Shown here: piece by piece, positions 8,050-16,120 of the stretch
How positions within the stretch are numbered: the stretch's first letter is position 1
Layout: every line of letters starts with the position of its first letter
Assembly (NCBI GenBank): GCA_009692515.1
Contig: SHZA01000002.1
Span: forward strand, 1-32,000
Direction of reading: 5' to 3'
DNA length: 32,000 nt
Source of the DNA: Bdellovibrionales bacterium
GTDB taxonomy: Bacteria > Bdellovibrionota > FAC87 > UBA2466
Notes under the pieces: model-generated
Database searches by the model: none
What the model saw: only the letters and a program-made list of their open reading frames with translations
Told to the model about the DNA's origin: nothing
Translations under genes and position numbers: made by a program

Positions 8050-9399
8050 TCAAAAACAACTCGAGTTTCCGATACAAAATTGATGCATGTGATCGTAACA
8101 CCCCTGCGTACATGCAGTTGGCGGCTGGATAAGAACTGTGCTTTGGCAACGATTAAAACAGGCCTCCTGCGCGATACTATTAAATCCTTTAGTTTTATTA
8201 CAAAAGTAATTTCGACCTGCCTCTGTTTTGCTTCCGATAATGGGGCGTTTACTACAAGCTAAATTGACGGCAAAAGATTTACCGTCTCCACTATTCCAGT
8301 AGGCTCCTGTGGCTGGCTTAGAGTTATCTGAATAGTTACGAATAATACCAACCGTCTCAGTAAGACCAGGCAGCTTTTCTCCCGTGCTAGAGATGCCTGG
8401 CAATACGCGGTCTCCTACTGCATCAATAATAGCTCGACCTGCTCTCGTTGCTGCATCACTCCCCGCATCCAATAAGGTGTGGGTTATTTTTGAGGTGGCC
8501 ATCGGTTTTTCGAGCCCTTCACACCAACGATTCATTTTTTCTTTGTAGTTACTGGGTAAGTGATTCTGGATTAATCCCTGTCCGGGAATAGAAACCTCTT
8601 GTGTGACGGGAATCTTTTCAAACCGATACATTTCATTCGTTAACTCTTTGAATCCTATTCCTGGCACAGATACGACCACAGGGTCTTGATCAATAAAGTA
8701 ATGAACTGCCTTTACCCTCTCTACTCTTTTACTAGGTCTTGTTAGCACTCTAGGAGCCCCAAACAAAACAAGCTCAGGAGATCCCAAATTTATATTCTCC
8801 AAAATATTGGCCACTGCATACGCCACAGAACCGCCCATACTATGGCCAGTCAAGGTGACCTTAATTTCCTCTTTTCCACACTTTTTTCTTGCCTCACGAA
8901 GCACCTGTTCAATGTTCTTTTTGTAACTATTGGCAATTTTGACAAAACCGGGGTGATAGTCTGCCCCCTTTTCACTCGGTATTAAGTTAACGTTTTGGGT
9001 GAAATCGGTTTCGAGCGTGTGTTGATAGGTGCCGCGAAAAGCGATTATAATGTCACAAGCCTTCTGGGTTTCGAATACCTCCATTCGGCTTCCCACCCTC
9101 ATTTCTGCAGAAGCCGAAATATTATGGATAAATTCTTTCCCATCCCTTTTTGGTTGGTAGGTGGAAACAGACTCTCGAGCATTAATCATGTCTGAGTGAA
9201 TTTGCATTAATTGAGCGTGCCAGCAAGCCTCCGATGTTTTGCTATTAACCAAAGCTCTGGCGGGTTGGGATCCCTGTGTGGAACTTTTGGAGGAGTGATC
9301 TTTTTCCTCTGCCTGCAATGGAGAGAAACTTACGGTCCACAATAAAAACAGGACTCTGATCCAGGGTATGCAGCGCAGTCTCTTTAAAATTATTTTCAT
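8050..9399 (-). CDS. Secreted class 3 lipase with cysteine-rich C-terminal tail
   Basis: A 449-residue alpha/beta hydrolase of the lipase class 3 family. A signal peptide covers about 1-30, with a probable cut after LQA. The oxyanion region reads DIIIAFRGT. The nucleophile elbow is TGHSMGG with Ser187; the likely acid is Asp239 in FIDQDP and the likely base is His280 in QNHLPSNY. These form a plausible catalytic triad for hydrolysis of acylglycerol or phospholipid esters outside the cytoplasm. After about residue 380 there is a tail with eight cysteines (382, 400, 414, 418, 430, 434, 442, 448), including CFNRC and CTQGC, suggesting disulfide-bonded structure. It lies 7 bp after envC and is probably the last gene of the ftsE-ftsX-envC unit. 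The gap is almost all A residues and holds no Shine-Dalgarno sequence. It could be exported by the T2SS of this window, but nothing proves that. Confidence 0.85.
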   Translation of the reverse strand: MKIILKRLRCIPWIRVLFLLWTVSFSPLQAEEKDHSSKSSTQGSQPARALVNSKTSEACWHAQLMQIHSDMINARESVSTYQPKRDGKEFIHNISASAEMRVGSRMEVFETQKACDIIIAFRGTYQHTLETDFTQNVNLIPSEKGADYHPGFVKIANSYKKNIEQVLREARKKCGKEEIKVTLTGHSMGGSVAYAVANILENINLGSPELVLFGAPRVLTRPSKRVERVKAVHYFIDQDPVVVSVPGIGFKELTNEMYRFEKIPVTQEVSIPGQGLIQNHLPSNYKEKMNRWCEGLEKPMATSKITHTLLDAGSDAATRAGRAIIDAVGDRVLPGISSTGEKLPGLTETVGIIRNYSDNSKPATGAYWNSGDGKSFAVNLACSKRPIIGSKTEAGRNYFCNKTKGFNSIAQEACFNRCQSTVLIQPPTACTQGCYDHMHQFCIGNSSCF

Positions 9400-9406
9400 T
9401 TTTTTT

Positions 9407-10576
9407 TTAATTTAAGTAGGTGAAGGAATCCGCAATGAAGTAGGCAATAGGATCAACAGCCTTTCCTTTTTCTCTGATTTCAAAATACAGTCCCGGTTTC
9501 TCATTACTACCGGTATCCCCGACAGTTCCAATCATTTCACCCTCTTCTACCCGTGAGCCGACCGTTTTCGCGATTTTAAAAAGGTGCGCATTTAATGTGT
9601 AGACCCCAGAACCATGATGAAGAATCGCAACATTTCCCAAGCCCCGAACCCATCCCGAGTATTCTACAATCCCAGGCGCGACTGCACTAACTGGAGAATT
9701 GTGCTCGGCCTCAATTTCCAGTCCCTTATGATAAATGACGGTACCAAACTTCTGGCTCACCGACTTTCCAAATCCATGTACAATTTTACCAATCACCGGA
9801 AAAGCAAAACTTCCCTTGCGAGAATCGGGAATGGTTAAATCATCTTCCGCAGTTTTAAACTGCTTAAAAATGGAATTAACCTCGGCCGAGAGTCTTTTGT
9901 ATTCCCTGAGCGCTACTTTATAATAGTTTTGTTTTTTGTTTAGTCTAGCAAGAATGCTTTTTTTGCGATTTAGAATTCCATCCAGTATTTCCTCTTGCTG
10001 TTTTGACTCATCAAGAAGTGCTTGCTGTTCTGTTTTTACCGCCGCCAGCTTTTGTTCACTCTGCTCTAGACGTTTTGCACGCTCAACAAGTTGTTTTGTA
10101 GCCGTTGTTTGTGATCGTAGTGTGTGATACAGAACTCGAACTCTTGAGGTGAGTTGACTTAGGTCCTGCCCAGTAAAAATAAATCTTAGCATTCCCTCTT
10201 TTTTTATTCTATAGGTCACCTTTAAAAGCAAATAGAGTCTTTGGCGATGTTTTTGTTCCAACTCTTTTTGTTGCTGTATTTCGAGTGAAATATTTTCCAT
10301 AACCATGGCCAGCTCTGTTTGACTAATCGTAATAGAGCTTACCTTTTCACGTACCTTATTTTGATCTTCATTTAGTTTGTCTAGTTCACTTAATACATCT
10401 CTTCGCTGAGATTCCCTCACTTCGAATTGAGGTTTCTCCTTTCGAATAAAGGCCTTTAACTCTTTAGCTCTCTCTGGGTTTTGCATTTCATGACCGGCAG
10501 TGGAGGCCAAAAGGCATCCAGAGGTGAGGGTTATCGCAGAGAGGGTAAGATTAAGAAGTAAACGGTACTTTTTCAT
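9407..10576 (-). CDS. envC: EnvC-like murein hydrolase activator (degenerate LytM/M23 domain)
   Basis: I start this 389-residue protein at the ATG that overlaps the ftsX stop (TAATG); a longer open frame begins 46 codons earlier inside ftsX but places the signal peptide internally. Residues about 1-25 form a signal peptide. There is a Cys in LTSGC, but it is a poor lipobox. Residues about 35-240 are charged heptad-rich coiled coil. The C-terminal 120 residues are an M23/LytM fold (FPVIGKIVHGFG, then VSAVAPGIVEYSGWVRGLGN). The metal site is broken: the usual HxGxD is HKGLE and the usual HLHFE is GLYFE. The same degeneration is known in E. coli EnvC, which does not cut peptidoglycan but activates AmiA/AmiB at the septum on signal from FtsEX. 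Position directly after ftsEX supports that role. Confidence 0.9.
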   Translation of the reverse strand: MKKYRLLLNLTLSAITLTSGCLLASTAGHEMQNPERAKELKAFIRKEKPQFEVRESQRRDVLSELDKLNEDQNKVREKVSSITISQTELAMVMENISLEIQQQKELEQKHRQRLYLLLKVTYRIKKEGMLRFIFTGQDLSQLTSRVRVLYHTLRSQTTATKQLVERAKRLEQSEQKLAAVKTEQQALLDESKQQEEILDGILNRKKSILARLNKKQNYYKVALREYKRLSAEVNSIFKQFKTAEDDLTIPDSRKGSFAFPVIGKIVHGFGKSVSQKFGTVIYHKGLEIEAEHNSPVSAVAPGIVEYSGWVRGLGNVAILHHGSGVYTLNAHLFKIAKTVGSRVEEGEMIGTVGDTGSNEKPGLYFEIREKGKAVDPIAYFIADSFTYLN

Positions 10577-11466
10577 TAAAAAGTATCTTCTTGAAAGCGG
10601 AGAAATACAGTAACTCCGCCGAGTAGTGCCATAGTAACGCCAATGACATAAACAGCCATTACCTGAGTCACCGATAGATAGCTCCAGGTATGCACGCCCA
10701 GAAAAGTTGACCAATGGCCAGAGATAAGACTAGACAAAAACAGCTTGATAAAAAGAAGCAGGGCCAAGGCTACTGTGGCGCCAGAAATACCTTCAATAAT
10801 TCCCTCCCAAATATAGGGAGCAAGAATAAAATTTCTATCCGCGCCAATCAAATTTACTATTTCAATCTCATTTCGGCGAGACTGATGTCTCATCCCCATA
10901 AAATTTGCAATCAAAAAACTACAACCCACAATTACAAAACCCATTATGATGAGTCCTACCAGCTTGATAATCTGACTAATTTTTTTGTACTGCGACAACC
11001 AATCATCAGAAAAATCAACCTCGGCAACCTCCGGAAAACGAGTGACAATTCCTTTTATAATTTGAATCTTTTCTGGGGAGGTTTCTTTTTTGACCTCCAT
11101 TTCTATAATATCAGGAAATAGTTCGCTTCCAGGTAGACTGATACTACCCGCAGATCCCAAAAAACTTTGAAGCTCCTCAACTACATTATCCTTGGATTTA
11201 AAAGAAACCCTCTGTACATTTTCTAGGCTTAAAATTCTCTCGCGAAGAGCTTGAATTTGAGGGGTCGTCAACGCCTCTTTTAAGTAGGCAGTTCCAGTAA
11301 TTTGAGGACTGGTTTTTTCAGCAAGTTTTTCAAAGTTTCGATAGCATAGAAAAAAGCCCCCGATAATCACAAGCGCTATCGTAATTGTGGAGATGCTCAC
11401 AATATGAAGCCACGGCTGCCTTTTAAAATCGGAAAAACTGTAGCGAAGCCCTTTGTATTTACTCAT
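10576..11466 (-). CDS. ftsX: Cell division ABC transporter permease FtsX
   Basis: A 296-residue membrane protein with the FtsX layout: a cytoplasmic N terminus, TM1 at about 21-42, a large extracytoplasmic domain (about 45-165), then three more TMs (about 168-190, 218-240, 265-288). The cytoplasmic loop after TM2 carries RRNEIEIVNLIGA, the conserved coupling motif of this family. FtsX works with the FtsE ATPase to transmit a conformational signal across the inner membrane to EnvC, thereby controlling septal amidases. It starts 3 bp after the ftsE stop, and its TAA overlaps the envC ATG, so the three partners are translationally linked. Length and topology are normal. Confidence 0.93.
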   Translation of the reverse strand: MSKYKGLRYSFSDFKRQPWLHIVSISTITIALVIIGGFFLCYRNFEKLAEKTSPQITGTAYLKEALTTPQIQALRERILSLENVQRVSFKSKDNVVEELQSFLGSAGSISLPGSELFPDIIEMEVKKETSPEKIQIIKGIVTRFPEVAEVDFSDDWLSQYKKISQIIKLVGLIIMGFVIVGCSFLIANFMGMRHQSRRNEIEIVNLIGADRNFILAPYIWEGIIEGISGATVALALLLFIKLFLSSLISGHWSTFLGVHTWSYLSVTQVMAVYVIGVTMALLGGVTVFLRFQEDTF

Positions 11467-11469
11467 GTG

Positions 11470-12156
11470 TTACACATCCATCATTCGGCGGTCAGCAATT
11501 ACTCTACCTTTGTTAAGTTCAATAACTCTTGATGGGAACTCTTCCATTAATGCTTTATCATGAGTGGCAATTACCACAGTGGTTCCCATTTCATTAATCT
11601 CTAAAAATAAGGACATAATTTCACGAGCTGTGTCGGCATCTAAATTTCCAGTGGGTTCATCTGCCAACAGAAGAAATGGTTTTCCAATAATCGAACGTGC
11701 AATGGCAACTCTCTGTTGCTCCCCACCCGAAAGTGTCAAAGGATAATCACGCGCTCTGTCTGCTAATCCCACCAAAGACAATACGCCTCTCACACGATAA
11801 TCCACCTCTGATGGAGTCATTTTTCTGATTTCTAAAGGCAGGCTCACATTATCGTAAACGGTAAGATCGGGTAGCAATTTAAAGTCTTGAAAAACAAACC
11901 CAACTTCACGGCGGTATTGAAAAACTTTACCTTTAGCTAATGAAGAAAGATCCTTATTATTAACTAGAATATTTCCTTCAGAGGCCTTTTCCATCGCAAA
12001 AAGCAGCTTAAGTAATGTAGTTTTCCCCGCTCCATTATTTCCAGTGATGTACGCAAACTCTCCTCGCTGAAGATCAAAAGAAATACTTTGCAATGCATAG
12101 CGATCTGTCGCGTATCTGAGCCCAACTCGATTGAGACGCACCAAATTAGCCGACAT
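11470..12156 (-). CDS. ftsE: Cell division ATP-binding protein FtsE
   Basis: A 228-residue ABC ATPase of standard FtsE length. Motifs: Walker [10 protein letters not shown] at 39-47, Q-loop Gln89, signature LSGGEQQR at 141-148, Walker B LLLADE at 161-166 followed by PTGNLD, and switch His198. Adjacent ftsX and envC fix the identity against the closely related lipoprotein-release ATPase LolD. FtsE drives FtsX in the divisome. The ATG is preceded on its strand by AAGGA about 6 bp upstream (12163-12167). Promoter signals lie in the gap toward tRNA-Cys: a TACAAT (12174-12179 as the complement) is possible but lacks a good -35. It is the first gene of the ftsE-ftsX-envC-lipase unit. Confidence 0.95.
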   Translation of the reverse strand: MSANLVRLNRVGLRYATDRYALQSISFDLQRGEFAYITGNNGAGKTTLLKLLFAMEKASEGNILVNNKDLSSLAKGKVFQYRREVGFVFQDFKLLPDLTVYDNVSLPLEIRKMTPSEVDYRVRGVLSLVGLADRARDYPLTLSGGEQQRVAIARSIIGKPFLLLADEPTGNLDADTAREIMSLFLEINEMGTTVVIATHDKALMEEFPSRVIELNKGRVIADRRMMDV

Positions 12157-12225
12157 GATTTTTCCTTTTTTAAATTGTAATTGAGGAAGAGTTTCGCCTA
12201 AAAACGAGAACCCTCTAACTCCATT

Positions 12226-12292
12226 TTATCGCTAAACCCCAAAAACTCCTAACTTTCTTGTACTGATGCACCACACCAAGCTTTAGCGATAA
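12226..12292. repeat. 11-bp perfect inverted repeat with 45-bp spacer in the ftsE/tRNA-Cys gap
   Basis: TTATCGCTAAA (12226-12236) and its exact complement TTTAGCGATAA (12282-12292) flank a 45-bp spacer in the non-coding gap between ftsE and tRNA-Cys. It could be a paired operator or the stem of a structured transcript. No U-run follows either arm, so it is not an intrinsic terminator. The rest of the 318-bp gap holds the tRNA and its putative promoter, and I see no ORF with coding character in it. Confidence 0.5.
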
Positions 12293-12310
12293 TTCCATGG
12301 TGACTAAGCG

Positions 12311-12339
12311 TTGCGTCTAAACCCAAAAACAGCTAGAAC
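12311..12339 (+). promoter_or_regulatory. Putative promoter of tRNA-Cys
   Basis: TTGCGT (12311-12316), a 17-bp spacer and TAGAAC (12334-12339) resemble a sigma70-type promoter. The expected start would fall about 9 bp before the mature 5' end of the tRNA. The spacer (12317-12335) is a near copy of a segment 85 bp upstream (12232-12251). Confidence 0.35.
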
Positions 12340-12354
12340 TAATTTTTCTCTTGG

Positions 12355-12426
<72 letters not shown>

Positions 12427-12475
12427 AATTTAATTTAAAAATCGATTCTATTAACCTACTTGCCGCTTGTCTAAA

Positions 12476-13840
12476 TTAATGAGATGCGACCGTTTTAGGA
12501 CGAGCATTCCACAAAAAAGCCATTAAGACTGCACCCATCACAGAAAATCCAATCATACTAGGTCCCCAAACACCCCATCCCATCTTGTCTAAAAGCCAAC
12601 CCATTCCAATACCGACGACACTTCCACCCAGGTATTGCATTCCATCAAAAATACCTGCTGCAGTTGCCGCAGCCTTTTTGCCACCGAAATCCATAGAGGC
12701 CGTGCCCGATAACATGGAATGCACGATACTAATAGCAAAAGAATTTACGATAAAAGCAGCAATCACCCATCCCATACTGGGGGCCTTCCAAACAATAGCG
12801 AGACTTCCAATTTGAAGAAGATAACCGATAAATGCAACCGGGGCTCTTCGCCCTTTAAAGATCCAATCAGAAACGGTTCCCGCAAAAAAGGCCCCGAAAA
12901 TACCCGCTGCCACCACCGAAAGAGCGCCTTTTTGAAAGATCGATGACTCTAAACTAAGATGTTGTACTTCGATCATGTATCTAGGAAACCATTGTTCAAA
13001 ACCATGTCTCACAAACCCGGTACAAAACTCTGCAAACGCAATGGTAAGTGTAATTGGATTTTTTAAAACCTTACCCAGCACATATCCCACAGTAATGGGC
13101 CCCGTATCGCCACTGCTCGCATCCTGCACATCTAATTCAGCAAAACCACAATCTTCAGGATTATTTTTAACAACCCTAAATGTAAAAAAAGCCATCAAGG
13201 CGACCACCGCGGCCGGAACAAAAAATACCCACTGCCAAGGAAGAATGGCCACTAAGATTCCTCCTATTACAAAAATCAAGGCTCTCCCACTTTGAATCAT
13301 CGACCCAAATATCGCAGAAAAAACGCCCCTCTCTTTAATATGAAACCAGCCGGCATTTACCTTAATCAAAGCTAAGGCACTGAAGGATTGAAAATAGGAA
13401 TTCATTGCCCATACCGATGCAAAGTAGATCAATAAATAGGTTCCCTTTCCAAGAAAACCTAAGTAGGCCCCCAAACCAAAAGCTAAATTAAAAACAACGG
13501 TTCCAATCGCACCAATCAACATCGCCTTGCGCCCACCAATTTTATCGGCGATAGGACCATTAAACATGGCTGAAAATCCATAAATAGAAAGGCCCGCAGT
13601 AATAATGGCGCCAATCTGGGTTTTATCCCAACCAAAGTTTTGAGATAGCGCCTTATTTGCAAAAGATAAATTGTAGCGCCCCATGTACATGGCAGAGTAG
13701 GTAAGACCTAAGGTAAGCCAGTTTAAGGCTCTTCGCTTACGAAAGTCTTTTGAGTGACTTGGCATTCCCTCACGAGGTTGAAATATTTTAAATAGCGACG
13801 AAATCCTGAGTGATAACTTAGTAGTTGATTGAGTGCTCAT
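12476..13840 (-). CDS. MFS transporter, organophosphate:phosphate antiporter (GlpT/UhpT) type
   Basis: A 454-residue, 12-helix major facilitator. The first helix contains YMGRYNLSFA, with the conserved Arg/Asn seen in the OPA family (GlpT, UhpT and relatives), followed by GPIADKIGGRKAM, the classic loop 2-3 signature. NAGWFHIKERGVFSAI corresponds to the second-half NWF...RERG pattern of GlpT relatives, and NNPEDCGF in the central loop is also typical. OPA members exchange phosphorylated sugars or glycerol-3-phosphate for phosphate, and some act as sensors. The substrate cannot be set from sequence. The ATG is preceded by AAGGGGG on its strand. It is transcribed toward tRNA-Cys, and its stop lies 49 bp beyond the tRNA on the opposite strand. 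The 84-bp gap to aroE suggests a separate promoter. Confidence 0.85.
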   Translation of the reverse strand: MSTQSTTKLSLRISSLFKIFQPREGMPSHSKDFRKRRALNWLTLGLTYSAMYMGRYNLSFANKALSQNFGWDKTQIGAIITAGLSIYGFSAMFNGPIADKIGGRKAMLIGAIGTVVFNLAFGLGAYLGFLGKGTYLLIYFASVWAMNSYFQSFSALALIKVNAGWFHIKERGVFSAIFGSMIQSGRALIFVIGGILVAILPWQWVFFVPAAVVALMAFFTFRVVKNNPEDCGFAELDVQDASSGDTGPITVGYVLGKVLKNPITLTIAFAEFCTGFVRHGFEQWFPRYMIEVQHLSLESSIFQKGALSVVAAGIFGAFFAGTVSDWIFKGRRAPVAFIGYLLQIGSLAIVWKAPSMGWVIAAFIVNSFAISIVHSMLSGTASMDFGGKKAAATAAGIFDGMQYLGGSVVGIGMGWLLDKMGWGVWGPSMIGFSVMGAVLMAFLWNARPKTVASH

Positions 13841-13924
13841 GTGCCCCCTTAAAAATACCTACTTCATATAAGCGGGGCAGCCTAAGATGTAAAGGCTAAG
13901 GCTTCAGTAGCTGTTAGACTCTTT

Positions 13925-14722
13925 TTAATAACCACTTTGGTGTTCGTTCATTTCAATTCCTGTATAAATTTTTAACTGCTCCAACGCTTGCCAGTGAGCA
14001 AATTTCTTCCCGTCAATAAACTTGATCTGTTTTGCCTTGCCTTCATTTGCAAATCGAGTTCCTTCTGAGCGATAGGTCAAATCGACCGCATGCTCAATAT
14101 CGCCCCACCAGAAGTTCGGAATCTCTAATTCTAGTTGCGCGGTCATACCCAATGAAGTTGCATTAATTACTACCTGCGGAGGTGGCAACTTTGGAAGGTC
14201 ATTCCAATCTCGCCACTCAAAATTCACCTCTTTAGGAATGCAATGTGGTTCTTTTCTTCTCGAAATAATGGTGAGTGGTGCTAACTGTTTTTCATGAATT
14301 GCATAAGCAATGGCAGCTGAAACCCCACCGGTTCCCAACAAATAAATAGTAGTCGCTTTCTCTGGAAGGGCTCGATGAGCGGCAATGTAATCGGTGTTAA
14401 ACCCGACTAACTCTCCATTTTTTTCTTTTTTAAAGGTGTTAATAGTGCCTATCTGATTGGCCACACCACTAATTTTATCGACTAAACCCATTGCCTCCTT
14501 CTTAAAGGGCATTGAAATTGCCCCACCAGAAATCTTTAAAGCTCTAATACCTTTCATTGCAGACTCAAACTCATTGCGATCGATTTGAAAACTCTTGTAG
14601 ATCGCATTGATCTTAAACTCTGTAAAAATTTTATTAAACCAAAGAGTCCCCGTATTCCCTGGAATCTCTGCTAAAGAAACAAATAGCTCCGTCTCTTTAG
14701 ATATGAAATCGGTGTCTCTCAT
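13925..14722 (-). CDS. aroE: Shikimate dehydrogenase-family protein with altered shikimate-binding motif
   Basis: A 265-residue protein with AroE architecture. The catalytic Lys74 lies in SMPFKKEAM and Asp111 in GFNTDY. The NADP-binding loop reads LLGTGGVSAAIAYA (about 128-141). NATSLGM (187-193), AVDLTYRSEGT (212-222) and the late DGKKFAHWQAL (237-247) are all family hallmarks. Canonical AroE would reduce 3-dehydroshikimate with NADPH in aromatic amino acid synthesis. The N-terminal substrate clamp, normally HSLSPxxHN in this family, is here PGNTGTLWFN: both serines are threonines and the His is missing. The enzyme could be a divergent AroE or a quinate/aminoshikimate-like paralogue. The ATG has AGGAG 6 bp upstream (14729-14733 on the complement). 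It follows the small secreted protein gene by 24 bp. Gene symbol is tentative. Confidence 0.78.
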   Translation of the reverse strand: MRDTDFISKETELFVSLAEIPGNTGTLWFNKIFTEFKINAIYKSFQIDRNEFESAMKGIRALKISGGAISMPFKKEAMGLVDKISGVANQIGTINTFKKEKNGELVGFNTDYIAAHRALPEKATTIYLLGTGGVSAAIAYAIHEKQLAPLTIISRRKEPHCIPKEVNFEWRDWNDLPKLPPPQVVINATSLGMTAQLELEIPNFWWGDIEHAVDLTYRSEGTRFANEGKAKQIKFIDGKKFAHWQALEQLKIYTGIEMNEHQSGY

Positions 14723-14746
14723 TTTTTTCTCCTGGAAAACTAAGGA

Positions 14747-15100
14747 CTACTTACAGATTATTTTTATATCATCACAGCGAAAAGAGAGGCAGGTTGATAG
14801 AAGCCAATAGGGCCCCATAGGTCTTAAAAAACGCGGTTGACCTCGCCAAAATGGAAGCGGCAAAATAAATCGACCGTTTTTAGGGGGGTCAGTAATTAAT
14901 AGTTCGGTCTCACCATCTCTTTCTTCTAAAACTAAAAAAAAGTGTTGATTTCTTTCAATAATTTTAATTCTTAAAATATCTTCTTGAGCTAATTGAGTAC
15001 AGGTCAAAATAAGTTTACTGTCCGAAAAATCGGAAATAGATTCACTAGCTCGCAGAGAAAAACCAAAAGAAATTATTAAAATAAAAAACAATACCTTCAT
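14747..15100 (-). CDS. Small secreted protein of unknown function
   Basis: I choose the ATG at 15098-15100, giving 117 residues starting MKVLFFILIISFGFSLRASES, a clean signal peptide with a probable cut after RAS. A longer frame starting 24 codons earlier buries this signal. The mature part is about 95 residues with three cysteines (LTCTQL, STCLSFRCDD) plus a final one (IICK), so two disulfides are possible. I do not recognise a family. It is followed by aroE after 24 bp and may share its transcript. No Shine-Dalgarno sequence precedes this ATG, and the predicted promoter lies so close that the mRNA may be nearly leaderless. Function unknown. Confidence 0.6.
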   Translation of the reverse strand: MKVLFFILIISFGFSLRASESISDFSDSKLILTCTQLAQEDILRIKIIERNQHFFLVLEERDGETELLITDPPKNGRFILPLPFWRGQPRFLRPMGPYWLLSTCLSFRCDDIKIICK

Positions 15101-15110
15101 AAGGAACAGG

Positions 15111-15138
15111 GTTGTACTTGAAATCAATATTAAGTTCA
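15111..15138 (-). promoter_or_regulatory. Putative promoter overlapping a 24-bp palindrome
   Basis: On the minus strand TTGAAC, a 17-bp spacer and TACAAC give a sigma70-like promoter whose start would lie about 4 bp before the ATG of the small secreted protein. The -35 and spacer coincide with the dyad at 15117-15140, which would suit repression by a dimeric regulator. Hexamer matches are only four of six each. Confidence 0.35.
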
Positions 15139-15140
15139 AG
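15117..15140. repeat. 24-bp imperfect palindrome (operator candidate)
   Basis: Half-sites CTTGAA and TTCAAG flank a central AATATT. Ten of twelve base pairs of the dyad are symmetric. It sits in the 85-bp gap between the CDF gene and the small secreted protein gene, overlapping the latter's putative promoter. Confidence 0.5.
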
Positions 15141-15185
15141 TCAGAGGATGGGTATTGGAAAAACAAAGGCATGGCTTGTGTAAAC

Positions 15186-16118
15186 CTATGTTTTCATGAG
15201 GTTACAATCTTCACCAAGATGATTAAAGCCCTTAGGCTCTACCTGAATTGTTACATGATCAATGTGAAATCTTTCGGATAATAGCTTAGTGACAGTACTT
15301 AAAACAATACCTGGGTCTATAGATTCTTTTAATCCTACATGAACACTCAAAGAGGGGATTCCGCTTGTCACCGTCCAAACATGCAGATCATGAATTTCTA
15401 TGACCCCTGAAACGGCTTCAAGAGCCATTTTTATTTCTCTCACATCCAGACCCTTTGGAACACTCTCAAGTAAAACATCTACACACTCTCTAAGAAGTCG
15501 CCAAGATCCATAGAGAATAAAAAGTGAAATCAATATGGAAATAATAGGATCAGCTAAATTCCAATCCCATTTCCAAACTAAAAATCCCGCTACGATCGCA
15601 GCTATAGATCCCAGTGTATCCGTTAGTAAATGAAGCCACACTCCTCGTGTATTTAGATTGTGCTGTCCATGACGATGAAGCAAAGCTAAACCCAGAAGAT
15701 TCACTAGTAATCCTCCAGCGGCAATTCCCGTCATCCATTCGCCACGAACTGAATGAGGCGTGTAAAAACGCTGCCAGGCTTGATAAGAAATGCATAATGA
15801 AATAACGACCAGGGTGACTCCATTCACTAGTGCCGCTAAAATTTCCGCACGAAAATAGCCAAATGTTTTTTCGCTTGTTGCGGGACGCTGTGCAATCCAG
15901 GCCGCAAAAATAGACAATGCAATCGCAGCTACATCAATAGTCATGTGGCCTGCATCGGCGAGAAGAGCTAAGGAGCCACTCCAAAGTCCACCTAAAATCT
16001 CTACCACCATGTAAACACTCGAAAGAATAAGAACGCCTATTAGCGACCGGGTCGCAGCACCTTTAGTTTTCGCCTCTGCATGAGAATGAGTGTGTTCATG
16101 TGAGTGATGTGTGTTCAT
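15186..16118 (-). CDS. Cation diffusion facilitator (CzcD/ZitB-type) metal exporter
   Basis: A 310-residue CDF transporter. It has a His-rich N terminus (HHSHEHTHSHAE) and six TM helices. The transport-site ligands are HMTID in TM2 (His58, Asp62) and HLLTD in TM5 (His163, Asp167), with Asp55 before the first. After about residue 215 comes a cytoplasmic metal-binding domain with IHDLHVWTVTSG, a hallmark of the CzcD/ZitB branch. It exchanges Zn2+ (possibly Co2+ or Cd2+) for protons across the inner membrane. GAGGAAG lies 5 bp before the ATG, inside the end of the DUF309 gene, whose stop is 2 bp upstream; the two are probably translationally coupled. No metal-responsive regulator is visible. Confidence 0.93.
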   Translation of the reverse strand: MNTHHSHEHTHSHAEAKTKGAATRSLIGVLILSSVYMVVEILGGLWSGSLALLADAGHMTIDVAAIALSIFAAWIAQRPATSEKTFGYFRAEILAALVNGVTLVVISLCISYQAWQRFYTPHSVRGEWMTGIAAGGLLVNLLGLALLHRHGQHNLNTRGVWLHLLTDTLGSIAAIVAGFLVWKWDWNLADPIISILISLFILYGSWRLLRECVDVLLESVPKGLDVREIKMALEAVSGVIEIHDLHVWTVTSGIPSLSVHVGLKESIDPGIVLSTVTKLLSERFHIDHVTIQVEPKGFNHLGEDCNLMKT

Positions 16119-16120
16119 AA

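Noticed and set aside
8033..8131. 9-bp inverted repeat TATCCAGCC/GGCTGGATA around the lipase 3' end
   Set aside because: Repeats of this length with an 81-bp spacer are expected by chance in a window this size, and one arm is coding.
10577..10714. Longer N terminus for EnvC starting inside ftsX
   Set aside because: It would bury the signal peptide 46 residues in and overlap ftsX extensively; the TAATG start gives a clean secreted protein.
13879..13897. AGCCT/AGGCT hairpin between aroE and the MFS gene
   Set aside because: A 5-bp stem with no U-run is too weak to call a terminator.
15101..15172. Longer start for the small secreted protein
   Set aside because: The extra 24 residues precede a good signal peptide and would cover the palindrome and putative promoter.
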